Assembly (NCBI RefSeq): GCF_900536025.1 | Contig: NZ_UNOZ01000017.1 | Span: forward strand, 1 to 64,000 | Length of the DNA stretch: 64,000 nucleotides | DNA from: Pseudomonas reidholzensis | GTDB taxonomy: Bacteria; Pseudomonadota; Gammaproteobacteria; Pseudomonadales; Pseudomonadaceae | Reading direction: 5' to 3' | Part shown: piece by piece, positions 35,378 through 44,653 of the stretch | Position numbering within the stretch: the first letter of the stretch is position 1 | How the letters are laid out: each line of letters starts with the position of its first letter | Position numbers and translations under genes: made by a program | The notes under the pieces: model-generated | What the model saw: only the letters and a program-made list of their open reading frames with translations | Told to the model about the DNA's origin: nothing | Database searches by the model: none

Positions 35378-36211
35378 ATGAACGCAGTTACGCCAATCGG
35401 CGCCGGGCTCTCGCTCAAGGCCGAACACTATGCCCAGGCCTTGGCGTGCTGCGCGCAGGGTCTGTGGTTTGAAGTGCATGCGGAAAACTACCTGTGCGGT
35501 GGCCCGCGGCTGGCTTGGCTCCGGCGCATCGCCGAGCAGCATCCGCTGTCACTGCATGGCGTTGCGCTGTCACTGGCGGCCGACGCCGAACCGGATGCGC
35601 TGCACCTGCAGCGCTTGCGCAGGTTGATCGACGCGGTGCAGCCGGTGCTGGTGTCGGAGCACCTGGCGTGGTCGACCTGGCGCGGTCAATACCTCCCCGA
35701 CTTGCTGCCCTTCCCGCGCAGCGCCGAGGCACTGGCGCGCATCAGCGACAATATCCAGCGCACCCAGGATGCCTTGGGCCGCCGCATCTCCATCGAAAAC
35801 CCCAGTCACTACCTGCGCCTTGAGGGGCACGACTGGGACGAAACCGGCTTTCTTGCCGAGTTGGTGCGGCGTACAGGCTGCGGCCTGCTGCTGGACGTCA
35901 ACAATGTCCATGTCAGTGCCCACAACCTCGGTTACAGCGCGGCCGATTACCTCGGCTGCTTCCCGGTACAGGCCGTCACCGAAGTGCACCTGGCCGGGTA
36001 CAGCGATGACGCCCAGGGCGCACTGCTGATCGACTCGCATGACGCGACCGTCGCCGAGCCGGTCTGGGCGCTGTACCGGGCGTTGATCCAGCGCATAGGC
36101 CCTCGCCCGACCTTGATCGAACGCGACGGTAACCTGCCTGCGTTCAGCGAGCTGCTGGCTGAACGCGACCTGGCCCAAGGGCTGCTCGATCGTGCTGGAG
36201 GCTTGTCATGA
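35378..36211 (+). CDS. bufB: DUF692 multinuclear non-haem iron oxidase BufB
   Basis: A 277-residue TIM-barrel enzyme of the DUF692/MNIO family, which modifies cysteines of peptide precursors using two or three iron ions. Probable metal ligands lie in [49 protein letters not shown] and IDSHDATV. It follows bufA by 16 bases and overlaps bufC by four, so enzyme and partner are made together. The gene order and length (about 280) match known bufferin operons. Confidence 0.93.
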   Translation: MNAVTPIGAGLSLKAEHYAQALACCAQGLWFEVHAENYLCGGPRLAWLRRIAEQHPLSLHGVALSLAADAEPDALHLQRLRRLIDAVQPVLVSEHLAWSTWRGQYLPDLLPFPRSAEALARISDNIQRTQDALGRRISIENPSHYLRLEGHDWDETGFLAELVRRTGCGLLLDVNNVHVSAHNLGYSAADYLGCFPVQAVTEVHLAGYSDDAQGALLIDSHDATVAEPVWALYRALIQRIGPRPTLIERDGNLPAFSELLAERDLAQGLLDRAGGLS

Positions 36212-36963
36212 ACCTCACCCTCGGCCAGTTTCAGCAGGCGTTTGTCGACGCGCTGCAGCGGCGCGGCGGGCCGCCATTGGCGGGGCTGACTGAACAGCCG
36301 GCATTCGCGGTGTACCGCAACACGGTACTGGCGGGCTGTGTCGATGCGCTGTGCGCCAACTTCCCCAGTGTGCAAACCCTGGTGGGGCCTGAATGGATGC
36401 ACAGCGCAGCGCGCCATTATGCGCAGCAGTCGCCCCCCAGCGACGTGCGGCTGATCTGCTACGGCGAGACCTTTGCGGCGTTTCTCGACGACCTGCAAGG
36501 GCATCACCAGCTGCCATACCTGGCGGATGTTGCGCGGGTCGACTGGGCCTGGTGCGCAGCCTTCAGCGCCGCCGACGATCCGCGCCTGGCGCTGGCCGAC
36601 CTGGCCGGGATGACCGCCGCCGACCTGGCCCGCAGTCACCTTACCCCACGCAGCAGCGTGCGCTGGCACTGGTGCGCCGAGCACCCGCTCTACAGCCTCT
36701 GGCGCGCTAGCCGCGACGGCTTGGCCCTGCCTGCCGGGCAACCCTGGGTCGGTGAAGGCGTGTTGCTGTGCGGCGATGACCAGGGTGTGAGCGACCAATC
36801 GCTGGAGCGAGGCGGCTGCGCCTTTCTCGATGCCTGCGCGGCCGGCCATTCACTGGAAACCGCCTCGCTGCTTGCCGAGCAGTGCCAACCCGACCTGGAC
36901 TTCACCGACCTGCTCGGTCGGTTGCTGCAGGCCCAGGTCTTTCGTCCGCTCTCGTTCAAGTGA
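36208..36963 (+). CDS. bufC: DUF2063 partner protein BufC
   Basis: A 251-residue protein. The N-terminal DUF2063 segment ([41 protein letters not shown]) recruits the peptide precursor to the MNIO enzyme in characterised operons, despite the historical DNA-binding annotation of the family. Its C-terminal half is less conserved. Start overlaps the bufB stop (ATGA). Confidence 0.9.
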   Translation: MNLTLGQFQQAFVDALQRRGGPPLAGLTEQPAFAVYRNTVLAGCVDALCANFPSVQTLVGPEWMHSAARHYAQQSPPSDVRLICYGETFAAFLDDLQGHHQLPYLADVARVDWAWCAAFSAADDPRLALADLAGMTAADLARSHLTPRSSVRWHWCAEHPLYSLWRASRDGLALPAGQPWVGEGVLLCGDDQGVSDQSLERGGCAFLDACAAGHSLETASLLAEQCQPDLDFTDLLGRLLQAQVFRPLSFK

Positions 36964-36973
36964 AGGAACCGCC

Positions 36974-37441
36974 ATGCACACCCACCTCTCCAGCACCCTG
37001 CCTCACGGCCTGCGCCAGCACTGGAACCAGTCTGCCGAGCACCTGCAACGGCTGCTCAGCGATAACCTGTTGTGCCTGATCGCACGCTGGGGCATCGCCT
37101 CGGTGTTTTTCCTTTCCGGCCGGACCAAGGTCGAAGGTTGGCTGAGCATCACCCCCAGCACCTATGAGCTGTTCCAGACCGACTATGCCCTGCCGCTGGT
37201 CTCGCCCTGGCTGGCGGCCCACCTGGCGACCTACGCCGAGCATCTGTTCCCGCTGTTGCTGGTGCTGGGCCTGTGCACCCGGCTCTCCGCGCTGGCCCTG
37301 CTGGCCATGACCACAGTGATCGAGGTGTTCGTCTATCCCGATGCCTGGCCCACCCACCTGTGCTGGGCCGGCCTGCTCCTGCTGCTGGTCAGCCGCGGCG
37401 CGGGGGCGTTGTCCCTGGACCGGCTGCTGGGGCTGCGCTAG
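36974..37441 (+). CDS. DoxX-family membrane protein of the buf operon
   Basis: A 155-residue, four-helix membrane protein with the DoxX pattern ([40 protein letters not shown]). DoxX genes often end DUF2282-DUF692-DUF2063 operons, but their role there is unknown. It begins 10 bases after bufC with a good AAGGAA site. Confidence 0.87.
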   Translation: MHTHLSSTLPHGLRQHWNQSAEHLQRLLSDNLLCLIARWGIASVFFLSGRTKVEGWLSITPSTYELFQTDYALPLVSPWLAAHLATYAEHLFPLLLVLGLCTRLSALALLAMTTVIEVFVYPDAWPTHLCWAGLLLLLVSRGAGALSLDRLLGLR

Positions 37442-37661
37442 GCCGTGGCAGCCCCGGCGCGGCAATCGTTGGCAGTGGAGAACGGGCGTCGAAACGCTGC
37501 ATAGCAAGGCTTTTTTCACATTTGCTTCACCCTCCTCCAACACCCCGCCACCTAAGGTGCAGCCACCTGGGAGGCGGAGTGTCGACTGGGCTCCCCCCGC
37601 GCCTACCCCGTGTTCCTGGAGACACCGTGCTGCAGACCACCGAAACACGACGAGCCGTCAA

Positions 37662-38339
37662 ATGAAGATATTAGTTGTCGAGGACCACCGTGACATTCAT
37701 GACAACCTGATGGAGTTTCTCGAACTCAGAGGGCACGACGTCGACGGCGCCCTCGACGGCCTCACCGGCTTGCACCTGGCGGCGTCGAACCGCTATGACG
37801 CGATCATCCTCGACGTCATGCTGCCGGGCATCGACGGCAACCAGATCTGCCGTAGCCTGCGCGAGCATTCGAAGTCGGACGTGGCGATCGTCATGCTCAG
37901 TGCGCGGGACGAGCTGGACGACCGCCTGACCGGCTTCAAGGCCGGTGCCGACGACTACATCGTCAAGCCGTTCGCCATGTCCGAGGTGCTGGCCAGGGTC
38001 CAGGCCGTGGCGGCGCGGCGGCAGCCGAAAACCAGCCATCTGCTGGTGGTGGCCGACCTGCGCTTCGACCTGGACACGCTTGAGGTGTCCAGGGCCGACA
38101 AAGCGCTGAAGCTGAAACCGACGACGCGCAAACTGCTCGAACTGCTCATGCGCAACAGCCCGAACATCGTCCGGCGGGCAGAGCTGGAGGCATACCTGTG
38201 GGGCAAGGACAGCCCGCGGACCGAGAACCTGCGCACCAACATTCACCTGTTGCGGGTGATCGTCGACAAGCACTTCGATTGCCCGCTGATCCATACCGTC
38301 CATGGCGTCGGCTACAAGCTGTGCAAGCAGGCGCTGTAG
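37662..38339 (+). CDS. OmpR-family response regulator, orphan
   Basis: A 225-residue response regulator. The receiver has acidic pair E7-D8, phosphoacceptor D51 (IILDVMLPG) and the conserved Lys in YIVKPF near 103. The C-terminal winged HTH includes TRKLLELLMRNSP and the wing HTVHGVGYKL. No histidine kinase gene is adjacent on either side, so its kinase is encoded elsewhere. The 220-base gap from the DoxX gene argues for its own promoter; I see no clear boxes there. Confidence 0.9.
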   Translation: MKILVVEDHRDIHDNLMEFLELRGHDVDGALDGLTGLHLAASNRYDAIILDVMLPGIDGNQICRSLREHSKSDVAIVMLSARDELDDRLTGFKAGADDYIVKPFAMSEVLARVQAVAARRQPKTSHLLVVADLRFDLDTLEVSRADKALKLKPTTRKLLELLMRNSPNIVRRAELEAYLWGKDSPRTENLRTNIHLLRVIVDKHFDCPLIHTVHGVGYKLCKQAL

Positions 38340-38381
38340 GCTGCGCGCGTCAGGTGCGCGGTAAGCCCCGCTGCAGCACCA

Positions 38382-38615
38382 CTACTGCACCAGAATGGCT
38401 TCCTCAAGGTCGATATTTGGGATCGGCATCACACCGCGGCGCATCTCGAGCCAGAGGCGCATCTTGCGCGCATCGAAAATCTGCCCTTCCTCCATCATGG
38501 TCAGGATGAGCGTTTGTGACATCCGGTAACATCCACAGTCAGCACACTCACGCTGTTCCCACCCTTGAGCGCACTCGATGGAGTCGGCGTGGCCTGCACA
38601 GATCAGACAACTCAT
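38382..38615 (-). CDS. Small Cys-rich (zinc-ribbon-like) protein
   Basis: A 77-residue protein of unknown function. The N-terminal half has C3-x2-C6 and C24-x2-C27, with C15 and C29 also present, suggesting one zinc site. The C-terminal half is MEEGQIFDARKMRLWLEMRR, amphipathic and charged. It sits between the orphan response regulator and the fecI-like gene, in a stretch less GC-rich than its surroundings, with GGGG upstream of the ATG. I cannot assign a family. Confidence 0.6.
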   Translation of the reverse strand: MSCLICAGHADSIECAQGWEQRECADCGCYRMSQTLILTMMEEGQIFDARKMRLWLEMRRGVMPIPNIDLEEAILVQ

Positions 38616-38820
38616 ACAGCACCCCGCTTGTTTTTGTTGGTCGGGACTGAAAGGTGAACGTCACCCCATAACGACAGAGTCCGGGGATGCAATGAAAGTT
38701 TCGTGCCAACACTGAGGTTTCGCTCGCAGCGAGGCGCTTTGGATGAGTGGCTACAACACGCTTGCGGCTTGGCCCGAACATCAATAATAATGCGATCAAT
38801 TACCATTTGAGACTCAGGCC

Positions 38821-39339
38821 ATGTCGGCTGACTCCTCCGCCCTTCACGGCGCCGTCAACAAACTCTACCTCGAGCACAACACCTGGCTTCGCGGCTGGCT
38901 GCGGCGACGTGTCGACAGCCCGTGCGACGCGGCCGACCTGGTGCAGGATACGTTCGTCAAAGTGCTCAAGGCGCGGAATGCACCGGAGATTCGCGAGCCG
39001 CGGCAATTTCTCTCGACGGTCGCCAAAGGGCTGATGATCGACCTGTTCCGGCGGCGCTCGCTCGAACAGGCCTACCTCGACACCCTGAGCCATCTGCCGT
39101 GCAACGAAGTGCCGGACGTCGAGACCCAGGCGATCCTGTTCGAAGCGCTGGTCGAGGTCGACCAGATGCTCGCCGGCCTCGGCGCGCGGGTTCGCCAGGT
39201 GTTCATCCTGTCGCAGCTCGATGGCTGCACCTATGCGCAGATCGCCCAGCAGTTGGGCGTCTCCCTGCGCACCGTGAACAACGACATGGCCAAGGCCATG
39301 GAGCATTGCTGCCTGCTGCAATGGCAGCAAAGCCTGTGA
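38821..39339 (+). CDS. FecI-type ECF sigma factor
   Basis: A 172-residue iron-starvation-type ECF sigma factor. Region 2 reads CDAADLVQDTFVKVLKARNA and PRQFLSTVAKGLMIDLFRRR; region 4 VRQVFILSQLDGCTYAQIAQ, GVSLRTVNNDMAKAM. It overlaps the start of the fecR gene by four bases, and the TonB receptor with signalling domain follows, so the three form a cell-surface signalling system for a ferri-siderophore. The AT-rich bases just upstream (about 38775-38815) are where a Fur site would be expected, but none matches the consensus well. Confidence 0.92.
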   Translation: MSADSSALHGAVNKLYLEHNTWLRGWLRRRVDSPCDAADLVQDTFVKVLKARNAPEIREPRQFLSTVAKGLMIDLFRRRSLEQAYLDTLSHLPCNEVPDVETQAILFEALVEVDQMLAGLGARVRQVFILSQLDGCTYAQIAQQLGVSLRTVNNDMAKAMEHCCLLQWQQSL

Positions 39340-40289
39340 GCCAGCCGCCTACCCTCGCCCAGAAAGACGCTGTGCGCGAAGCCGCGCGCTGGTTCGCCTG
39401 CTTGTCGTCCGGCAGTGCCACGGCCGCAGACCACGCACGCTGGCAGTGCTGGTACCAGGCCAGCGCGCTGAACCAAGAGGTCTGGCAGCGCATGCAGGCG
39501 GTCACCCAGCACATCGATGGCCTGCCCGCCAGGCTGGCGTCCGCCACCCTGCTCGGCGCGGGCACGGCACGCCGGCACGTGCTGCTGGGCATGGCGACGC
39601 TGTTCGGCGGCGCCACGCTCGGCGCGATCGCCTGGCGCAGCGACGGGCCAAGGCTGTGGACCGCCGACTACCGCAGCGGAGTCGGCGAACGCCGCGAGAT
39701 CAGCCTGGCGGATGGCAGCCAGCTGCTGCTGGACACCGACAGCGAGGTCGATACGCACTTCGACGGCCAGCAGCGCCTGCTGCTGTTGCGCCGCGGTCGG
39801 GCACTGATCTCCACCGCGCCAGACGCCGCCGGCAGGCCGTTCATGATCGATACCCGCGATGGCCGCGTGTTGGCGCTGGGTACGCGCTTCAGTGTTTCTA
39901 CCGACGAGCACGGCAGCGAGGTGGCGGTGCTGGAAAAAGCCGTGCAGCTCAGCGTCGGCGCCAGCCCCGGGCTGCGCCTGGAAGCCGGTGAACGTGCCGC
40001 GTTCGGCCCCTCGGGGATCGGCCCGGTGCGTAACAACGATGCGTCGGTGGGGTCCTGGCAGGACGGCAGCCTGATCGCCATCGACCAGCCACTGGGCCAG
40101 CTGATCGACGCGCTGTCGCGTTATCGCCCCGGCTTCTTGCGCTGCGCACCTGAAGTTGCGGCCTTGAAAGTCTCCGGTACCTTCCCGATCACCGACACCG
40201 ACCTCGCCTTGGCGGCGCTGCAGAGCTCCTTCCCGGTAAAAATCGTTCGCCGCACCCGCTACTGGGTGACCGTAGAAGCCAAGGCTTGA
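39336..40289 (+). CDS. FecR-family sigma regulator
   Basis: A 317-residue anti-sigma/sigma regulator partnered with the preceding FecI-type factor. The N-terminal DUF4880 domain has ARWFACLSSGSATAADHARW; the membrane helix is near HVLLGMATLFGGATLGAIAW; the periplasmic part has REISLADGSQLLLDTDSEVD and FMIDTRDGRVLALGTRFSVS. The GTG at 39336 overlaps the fecI stop and is chosen; an ATG five codons upstream is also possible. Composite repeat sequence begins 17 bases after its stop. Confidence 0.88.
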   Translation: MSQPPTLAQKDAVREAARWFACLSSGSATAADHARWQCWYQASALNQEVWQRMQAVTQHIDGLPARLASATLLGAGTARRHVLLGMATLFGGATLGAIAWRSDGPRLWTADYRSGVGERREISLADGSQLLLDTDSEVDTHFDGQQRLLLLRRGRALISTAPDAAGRPFMIDTRDGRVLALGTRFSVSTDEHGSEVAVLEKAVQLSVGASPGLRLEAGERAAFGPSGIGPVRNNDASVGSWQDGSLIAIDQPLGQLIDALSRYRPGFLRCAPEVAALKVSGTFPITDTDLALAALQSSFPVKIVRRTRYWVTVEAKA

Positions 40290-40305
40290 CCCTCGTGCGA
40301 ATCGC

Positions 40306-40838
40306 CCTCCTGAGGTCGCCAAGTTAGAAGTGGCGCCTGGGCTGGCGTTATCTTCGATAGTGACATTTGTGGTGGGTATCTGATCATCGCGGGCAAGCCC
40401 GCTCCTACAAGGACCGCGCCCACCTGTAGGAGCGGGCTTGCCCGCGATAGGGCCGGAACTGCCAATGCAAATTCTGGCGCTGACGCGCTGTACTGCTCTT
40501 ATAAACCAGCGAGAGCGCAGCGATTCGCCAGCCGTTGCCTTGGTACTTGATCTGGCCCTTGATCTGGCTTGTGATCTTGATTTACTGCGACTTCAGGAGG
40601 CCGAACGGAGGTCTTGCGAAGTGAGGTGACGGCCATGGATGGCCGGCAAGCGCCGCGGGCCAGGAAGGCCCGTCCGGCGCGGTCCTCACGGGAGCAAGAC
40701 CGGAGTGAGGGAACCCGTAGCGCAGCGAAGGGCCGCATGCAGGAGCAAGCGGTTTTTGGTTACTTTTTTCCAAGAAAAAAAGTGACCCGCCGTAAGGGCG
40801 GAAGGCGTCAGTGGCCGCCCCACATCAAACGGATATGC
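40306..40838. repeat. Composite repeat element, second locus
   Basis: The 688-base gap between fecR and the receptor gene is mostly repeat. 40306-40380 is the reverse complement of about 607-682. A REP pair follows (40386-40448). 40449-40540 matches the reverse complement of 428-505. About two 12-bp units lie near 40545-40575. 40590-40838 repeats the arm at 672-930. One arm of the structure at 1-962 is missing. The remaining 140 bases before the receptor are comparatively AT-rich, and I see no gene in them. Confidence 0.85.
40386..40448. repeat. REP inverted pair (CGCGGGCAAGCCCGC type)
   Basis: ATCGCGGGCAAGCCCGCTCC... and its exact 24-base reverse complement flank a 15-base spacer inside the composite repeat. 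The corresponding place in the first element holds the other REP type. Confidence 0.9.
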
Positions 40839-40977
40839 TCGATAATCGAAACGCGCCCCCCAACAATCCCGAAAACCAAAAAATATCCCAAACCATTGCA
40901 CTTTTCCCACCCCCCGTTCGGCCCTCCAACACATTCGATTCAAATCGCCGATTCTTGGACAGGGAACCACAACCCCC

Positions 40978-43428
40978 ATGCACCGACCGCACGCCGTTCT
41001 GGCAATCCTTATCCCACTGGCCTCAGTAGCCGGTATCTCATGGTCGACGACCACCCTCGCCGCTGAGACCCGCATCGGCCAGACCCGCGCCTACAACGTA
41101 GCCCCAGGCACGCTGGCCGAAACCCTGAGCCGATTCGCCAGCGTCTCCGGCCTCGCCCTGTCGTTCGATGCCGCCCGAGTCAAGGGCCTGAACTCGCCCG
41201 GCCTGGTCGGCCAGTACACCGTCGACAGCGGCTTCGCCACCTTGCTCGCCGGCAGCGGATTGCAAGCCGCGCGCCAGGCCAACGGCGCCTACGTGCTGAT
41301 CGGTGCAGGCAAGGACGGCAACGCGCTCGAGCTCGGTGCCACCAACGTCGATGCCCTCGGCCTGGGCCAGACCACCGAGGCCACCGGCTCCTACACCACC
41401 GGCATCACCGCCTCGGCCACCAAGCTGCCGCTGACCCTGCGCGAAACCCCACAGTCGGTCACCGTGGTCACCCGCCAGCAAATGGACGACCAAGGCTCGC
41501 AGGACATCGGCGACGTGCTGCGCAACACCCCCGGGATCACCCAGCAGGCCTACGACAGCGAGCGCATGGAGTACTCCGCGCGCGGCTTCGCCATCACCAA
41601 CTACCAGTATGACGGCGTCAACAGCATCTACGACGGCGTCTACGACGAGGGCACCACCCATGTCGACATGGCCACCTACGACCGCGTCGAAGTGATCAAG
41701 GGCGCCACCGGCCTGATGACCGGCTCGGGCGACCCGTCGGCCACCGTCAACCTGGTGCGCAAGAAGCCCACCGCCACCTTCAAGGGCTCGATCAGCGCCA
41801 GTGCCGGCTCGTGGGACGACTACCGCACCGAGGCCGACCTCTCCGGCCCGCTCAACGACAGTGGCAGCGTGCGCGGCCGGGTGGTCGGCGCGTATCAGGA
41901 CCGCAAGTCGTACCAGGATCATTACCAGCAGAAAAAGGACGTGTTCTACGGCATCCTCGAAGCCGATGTCACACCAGACACCCTGCTCACCTTCGGCCTC
42001 GACAAGCAGAGCGTGACCCCACGCGGCTCGAGCTGGACCGGCAACCCGGTGTACTTCGCCGACGGCAGCCGCACCGACTTCTCGCGCAGCTTCAACCCGG
42101 GTGCCGACTGGAGCCGCCGCGACTTCGACTCCACCACCTACTTCGCCAGCCTCGAGCAAGGCCTGGCCAACGACTGGAAGCTCAAGTTCAGCCTCGACCA
42201 GAAGACCACCGACCACGACACCCGCCTGGCCTCGGCCAGCGGCGGCAATCCGGACCCTGTCACCGGCGAAGGGATGTTCCTGTACTGGGGGCGCTGGGAA
42301 GGTCATCGGGTGCAGAACACCGCCGACATCAACGTCACCGGGCCCTTCAGCCTGGGCGGCCGGCAGCACGAACTGGTGGCCGGCGTGATGGCCTCGCACT
42401 CGCGCCAGACCGGCGCCACGTTCGACACCAGCGCGTTCAGCCTGGTCCCGGGGAGCATCTTCGACTGGGATGGCGAGCTCGCCGAGCAGCAGTTCCCGAA
42501 AAACGGCAAGTACGAGCGCACGCAAAGCCAGAACGGCGTCTACCTGGCCACCCGCCTGCGCCCCACCGATGACCTGTCGGTGATCCTCGGCAGCCGTCTC
42601 AGCACCTTCAAGTACAACGAAGACTACCGCTACTCTGCCGGCGATGGCGCCAACGACACCCACGCCAGTTATCAGCAACACGGCGTGGTCACGCCCTATG
42701 CGGGTGTGGTCTACGACCTCGACGAGGTGTACTCGGTGTACGCCAGCTACACCGCGATCTATCAGCCGCAGATCTACAAGGACAGCAACGGCGCCACCCT
42801 CGAGCCGGTGGAAGGCGACAGTTACGAGACCGGCCTCAAGGCGGCCTACCTGGACGGCAAGCTCAACGCCAGCCTGGCGTTGTTCCGCATCGAGCAAGAC
42901 AACGTCGCCCAGTCGATCGGCACCAACCCGCAGACCAACGAGGGCATCTATAAAGCCATCGATGGCGCGACCACTCAAGGTATCGAGCTGGAACTGGCGG
43001 GTGAGCTGACGCCCGGCTGGAACCTCTCGGCGGGCTATACCTACGCACGCACCCGCGACAAGGAGCAACAGCGTATCTATGGCTACCCGTTGAGCACCAC
43101 CAAGCCGGAACACGTGGTGCGGCTGTTCACCAGCTACCGCCTGCCGGGCGCGCTCGACCAAGTCACCGTGGGCGGCGGCATGAGCTACCAGAGCAGCTTC
43201 TACGGGCAGATCTACAGCGCCCCCGCCGGCGACTACACGCGTATCAAGCAAGGCGGCTACAGCCAGTTCGATTTGATGACCCGCTACCAGTACAACCAGC
43301 ACCTGAGCTTTACCGTCAACGCCAACAACGTGACCGACAAACGCTACCTGAGCGGGCTGGGCAACTTTGACACCACGTATTATGGCGAGCCACGTAATGT
43401 GATGCTGACCAGCAAGTGGGAGTTCTGA
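40978..43428 (+). CDS. TonB-dependent siderophore receptor with signalling domain (FpvA/FoxA-like)
   Basis: An 816-residue outer-membrane receptor. After a signal peptide (about 1-29) comes an STN signalling domain (residues about 37-103: YNVAPGTLAETLSRFASVSG; GSGLQAARQANGAYVLIG), then the plug (LRETPQSVTVVTRQQMDDQG; RVEVIKGATGLMTGSGDPSA) and a 22-strand barrel ending NVMLTSKWEF, with the terminal Phe required for assembly. The STN domain marks it as the receptor for the FecIR pair upstream. The siderophore cannot be named with confidence. The repeat in the 688-base gap implies separate transcription. Confidence 0.93.
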   Translation: MHRPHAVLAILIPLASVAGISWSTTTLAAETRIGQTRAYNVAPGTLAETLSRFASVSGLALSFDAARVKGLNSPGLVGQYTVDSGFATLLAGSGLQAARQANGAYVLIGAGKDGNALELGATNVDALGLGQTTEATGSYTTGITASATKLPLTLRETPQSVTVVTRQQMDDQGSQDIGDVLRNTPGITQQAYDSERMEYSARGFAITNYQYDGVNSIYDGVYDEGTTHVDMATYDRVEVIKGATGLMTGSGDPSATVNLVRKKPTATFKGSISASAGSWDDYRTEADLSGPLNDSGSVRGRVVGAYQDRKSYQDHYQQKKDVFYGILEADVTPDTLLTFGLDKQSVTPRGSSWTGNPVYFADGSRTDFSRSFNPGADWSRRDFDSTTYFASLEQGLANDWKLKFSLDQKTTDHDTRLASASGGNPDPVTGEGMFLYWGRWEGHRVQNTADINVTGPFSLGGRQHELVAGVMASHSRQTGATFDTSAFSLVPGSIFDWDGELAEQQFPKNGKYERTQSQNGVYLATRLRPTDDLSVILGSRLSTFKYNEDYRYSAGDGANDTHASYQQHGVVTPYAGVVYDLDEVYSVYASYTAIYQPQIYKDSNGATLEPVEGDSYETGLKAAYLDGKLNASLALFRIEQDNVAQSIGTNPQTNEGIYKAIDGATTQGIELELAGELTPGWNLSAGYTYARTRDKEQQRIYGYPLSTTKPEHVVRLFTSYRLPGALDQVTVGGGMSYQSSFYGQIYSAPAGDYTRIKQGGYSQFDLMTRYQYNQHLSFTVNANNVTDKRYLSGLGNFDTTYYGEPRNVMLTSKWEF

Positions 43429-43456
43429 TGGTGATGCTGTTCACTTGAGAATGCCG

Positions 43457-43585
43457 GGGCCGCTGCGCGACCCTTTCGCGACACAAGGCCGCTCCCACAC
43501 CGACCGCGTTATGCCCATATTCCCAGGACATGCGCGGACACTGTGGGAGCGGCCTTGTGTCGCGAAAGGGCCGCAAAGCGGCCCC
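43457..43585. repeat. REP inverted pair (TTTCGCGACACAAGGCC type)
   Basis: Inverted copies GGGGCCGCTGCGCGACCC... and ...GGGCCGCAAAGCGGCCCC enclose a short spacer, between the convergent receptor and dehydrogenase genes. Confidence 0.9.
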
Positions 43586-43599
43586 AATACGCCTATACC

Positions 43600-44586
43600 T
43601 CAGACTGGATAGCCTGCCACTGGCAACGCATCCGGGTTGGCCACGTTCTTCGGCTCTCCCGCAAAAAACGCCAGCACATTGTCGAACGCATCGCCAAAGT
43701 ACAACTCGTAGCCATTCCTCTCCACGTACCCCAGGTGCGGGGTACACAGCACGCGCGGGTGATGCAGCAAGGGGTCGGCGCGGTCGAGCACCGGCTCCTG
43801 CTCGTAGACATCCACCGCGGCATAGCCCGGCCGCCCTGCGTCGAGCGCCTGGAGCAACGCACCCGGTGCGATCAGCTCGGCGCGGCTGACGTTCACCAGC
43901 AGGCTATCGGGTTTCATCCTGGACAAATCATCGAAGCCAACCCCATGCCGGGTCTGTTCGGACAGCCGCAGATTAAGGCTGACGATGTCCGCTTCAGCGA
44001 AAAACGCTTCGCGCGAAACGGCGGCGCGGTGGCCATCGGCTGCGGCAGCGGCGCGGCTGCTGTCGCTGCCCCAGACCAGCACCGGCATGTCGAACGCCTG
44101 GGCATAGCGCGCCAGGCGCTGGCCGATCTTGCCGTAGCCCCAGATGCCAAGCGTCTGACCGGCCACGGCCTGGCCGAGGTTGACCTGCCACTGGCCTTGC
44201 TGGAAGGCTTCGATGGCTGGCACCAGTTGCCGGCGGGCAGTGAGGATGAGCGTCCAGGCCAGTTCGGCGGGCGCCACGGGCGAGCCACGGCCTTCGGTCA
44301 CGACGATGCCGCGTGCGGTACAGGCGTCGAGGTCCAGGTGGCTGGAAACCTTGCCGGTCTGGCTGATCAGCTTGAGGTTCGGCAGGCGGTCGAGCAACGC
44401 GGCGTCGATGCGCGTGCGTTCGCGGGTGAGGACCAGTGCGTCGGCTTCGGCGAAGCGCGTTGCCAGCTCATCCAGCGTGGCCGGTTGCACCTGATGGAGG
44501 ACGCTGACCTCGTGCCCGGCCAGTCGGCGGTAGCAGTCGAGGGTGCGGATCACGTCCTGATAGTCGTCGGGAATGACAATGCGCAT
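43600..44586 (-). CDS. D-2-hydroxyacid dehydrogenase family protein
   Basis: A 328-residue NAD(P)-dependent enzyme of the D-3-phosphoglycerate/D-lactate dehydrogenase family. The Rossmann motif is TLGIWGYGKIGQRLARYAQA, followed by an SRAELIAPGALLQALDAG segment and a catalytic His near LLHHPRVLCTPHLGY. It reduces a 2-keto acid or oxidises the D-hydroxy acid; the substrate is unknown. Its start is about 70 bases from the DUF1330 gene on the same strand. Confidence 0.85.
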   Translation of the reverse strand: MRIVIPDDYQDVIRTLDCYRRLAGHEVSVLHQVQPATLDELATRFAEADALVLTRERTRIDAALLDRLPNLKLISQTGKVSSHLDLDACTARGIVVTEGRGSPVAPAELAWTLILTARRQLVPAIEAFQQGQWQVNLGQAVAGQTLGIWGYGKIGQRLARYAQAFDMPVLVWGSDSSRAAAAADGHRAAVSREAFFAEADIVSLNLRLSEQTRHGVGFDDLSRMKPDSLLVNVSRAELIAPGALLQALDAGRPGYAAVDVYEQEPVLDRADPLLHHPRVLCTPHLGYVERNGYELYFGDAFDNVLAFFAGEPKNVANPDALPVAGYPV

Positions 44587-44653
44587 GTGCTTGGCCCCTG
44601 GCGATGCCGTGAAAGATCCGGAGGCACGGTTATACCACCCTCCGGAACAATCG

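Noticed and set aside
38775..38815. Fur box upstream of the FecI-type gene
   Set aside because: The AT-rich stretch has only partial agreement with the 19-base consensus (about 8 of 19 in the best register), so no site is called, though Fur control would be expected.
39321..39335. Upstream ATG start for the second fecR gene
   Set aside because: It lacks a ribosome-binding site; the GTG at 39336 gives the usual stop-start overlap with fecI. The difference is only five residues, so it remains possible.
41038..43302. 754-codon minus-strand open frame opposite the TonB receptor
   Set aside because: Antisense shadow of an intact receptor gene, with a Val/Ala/Gly-rich composition and no recognisable motifs.
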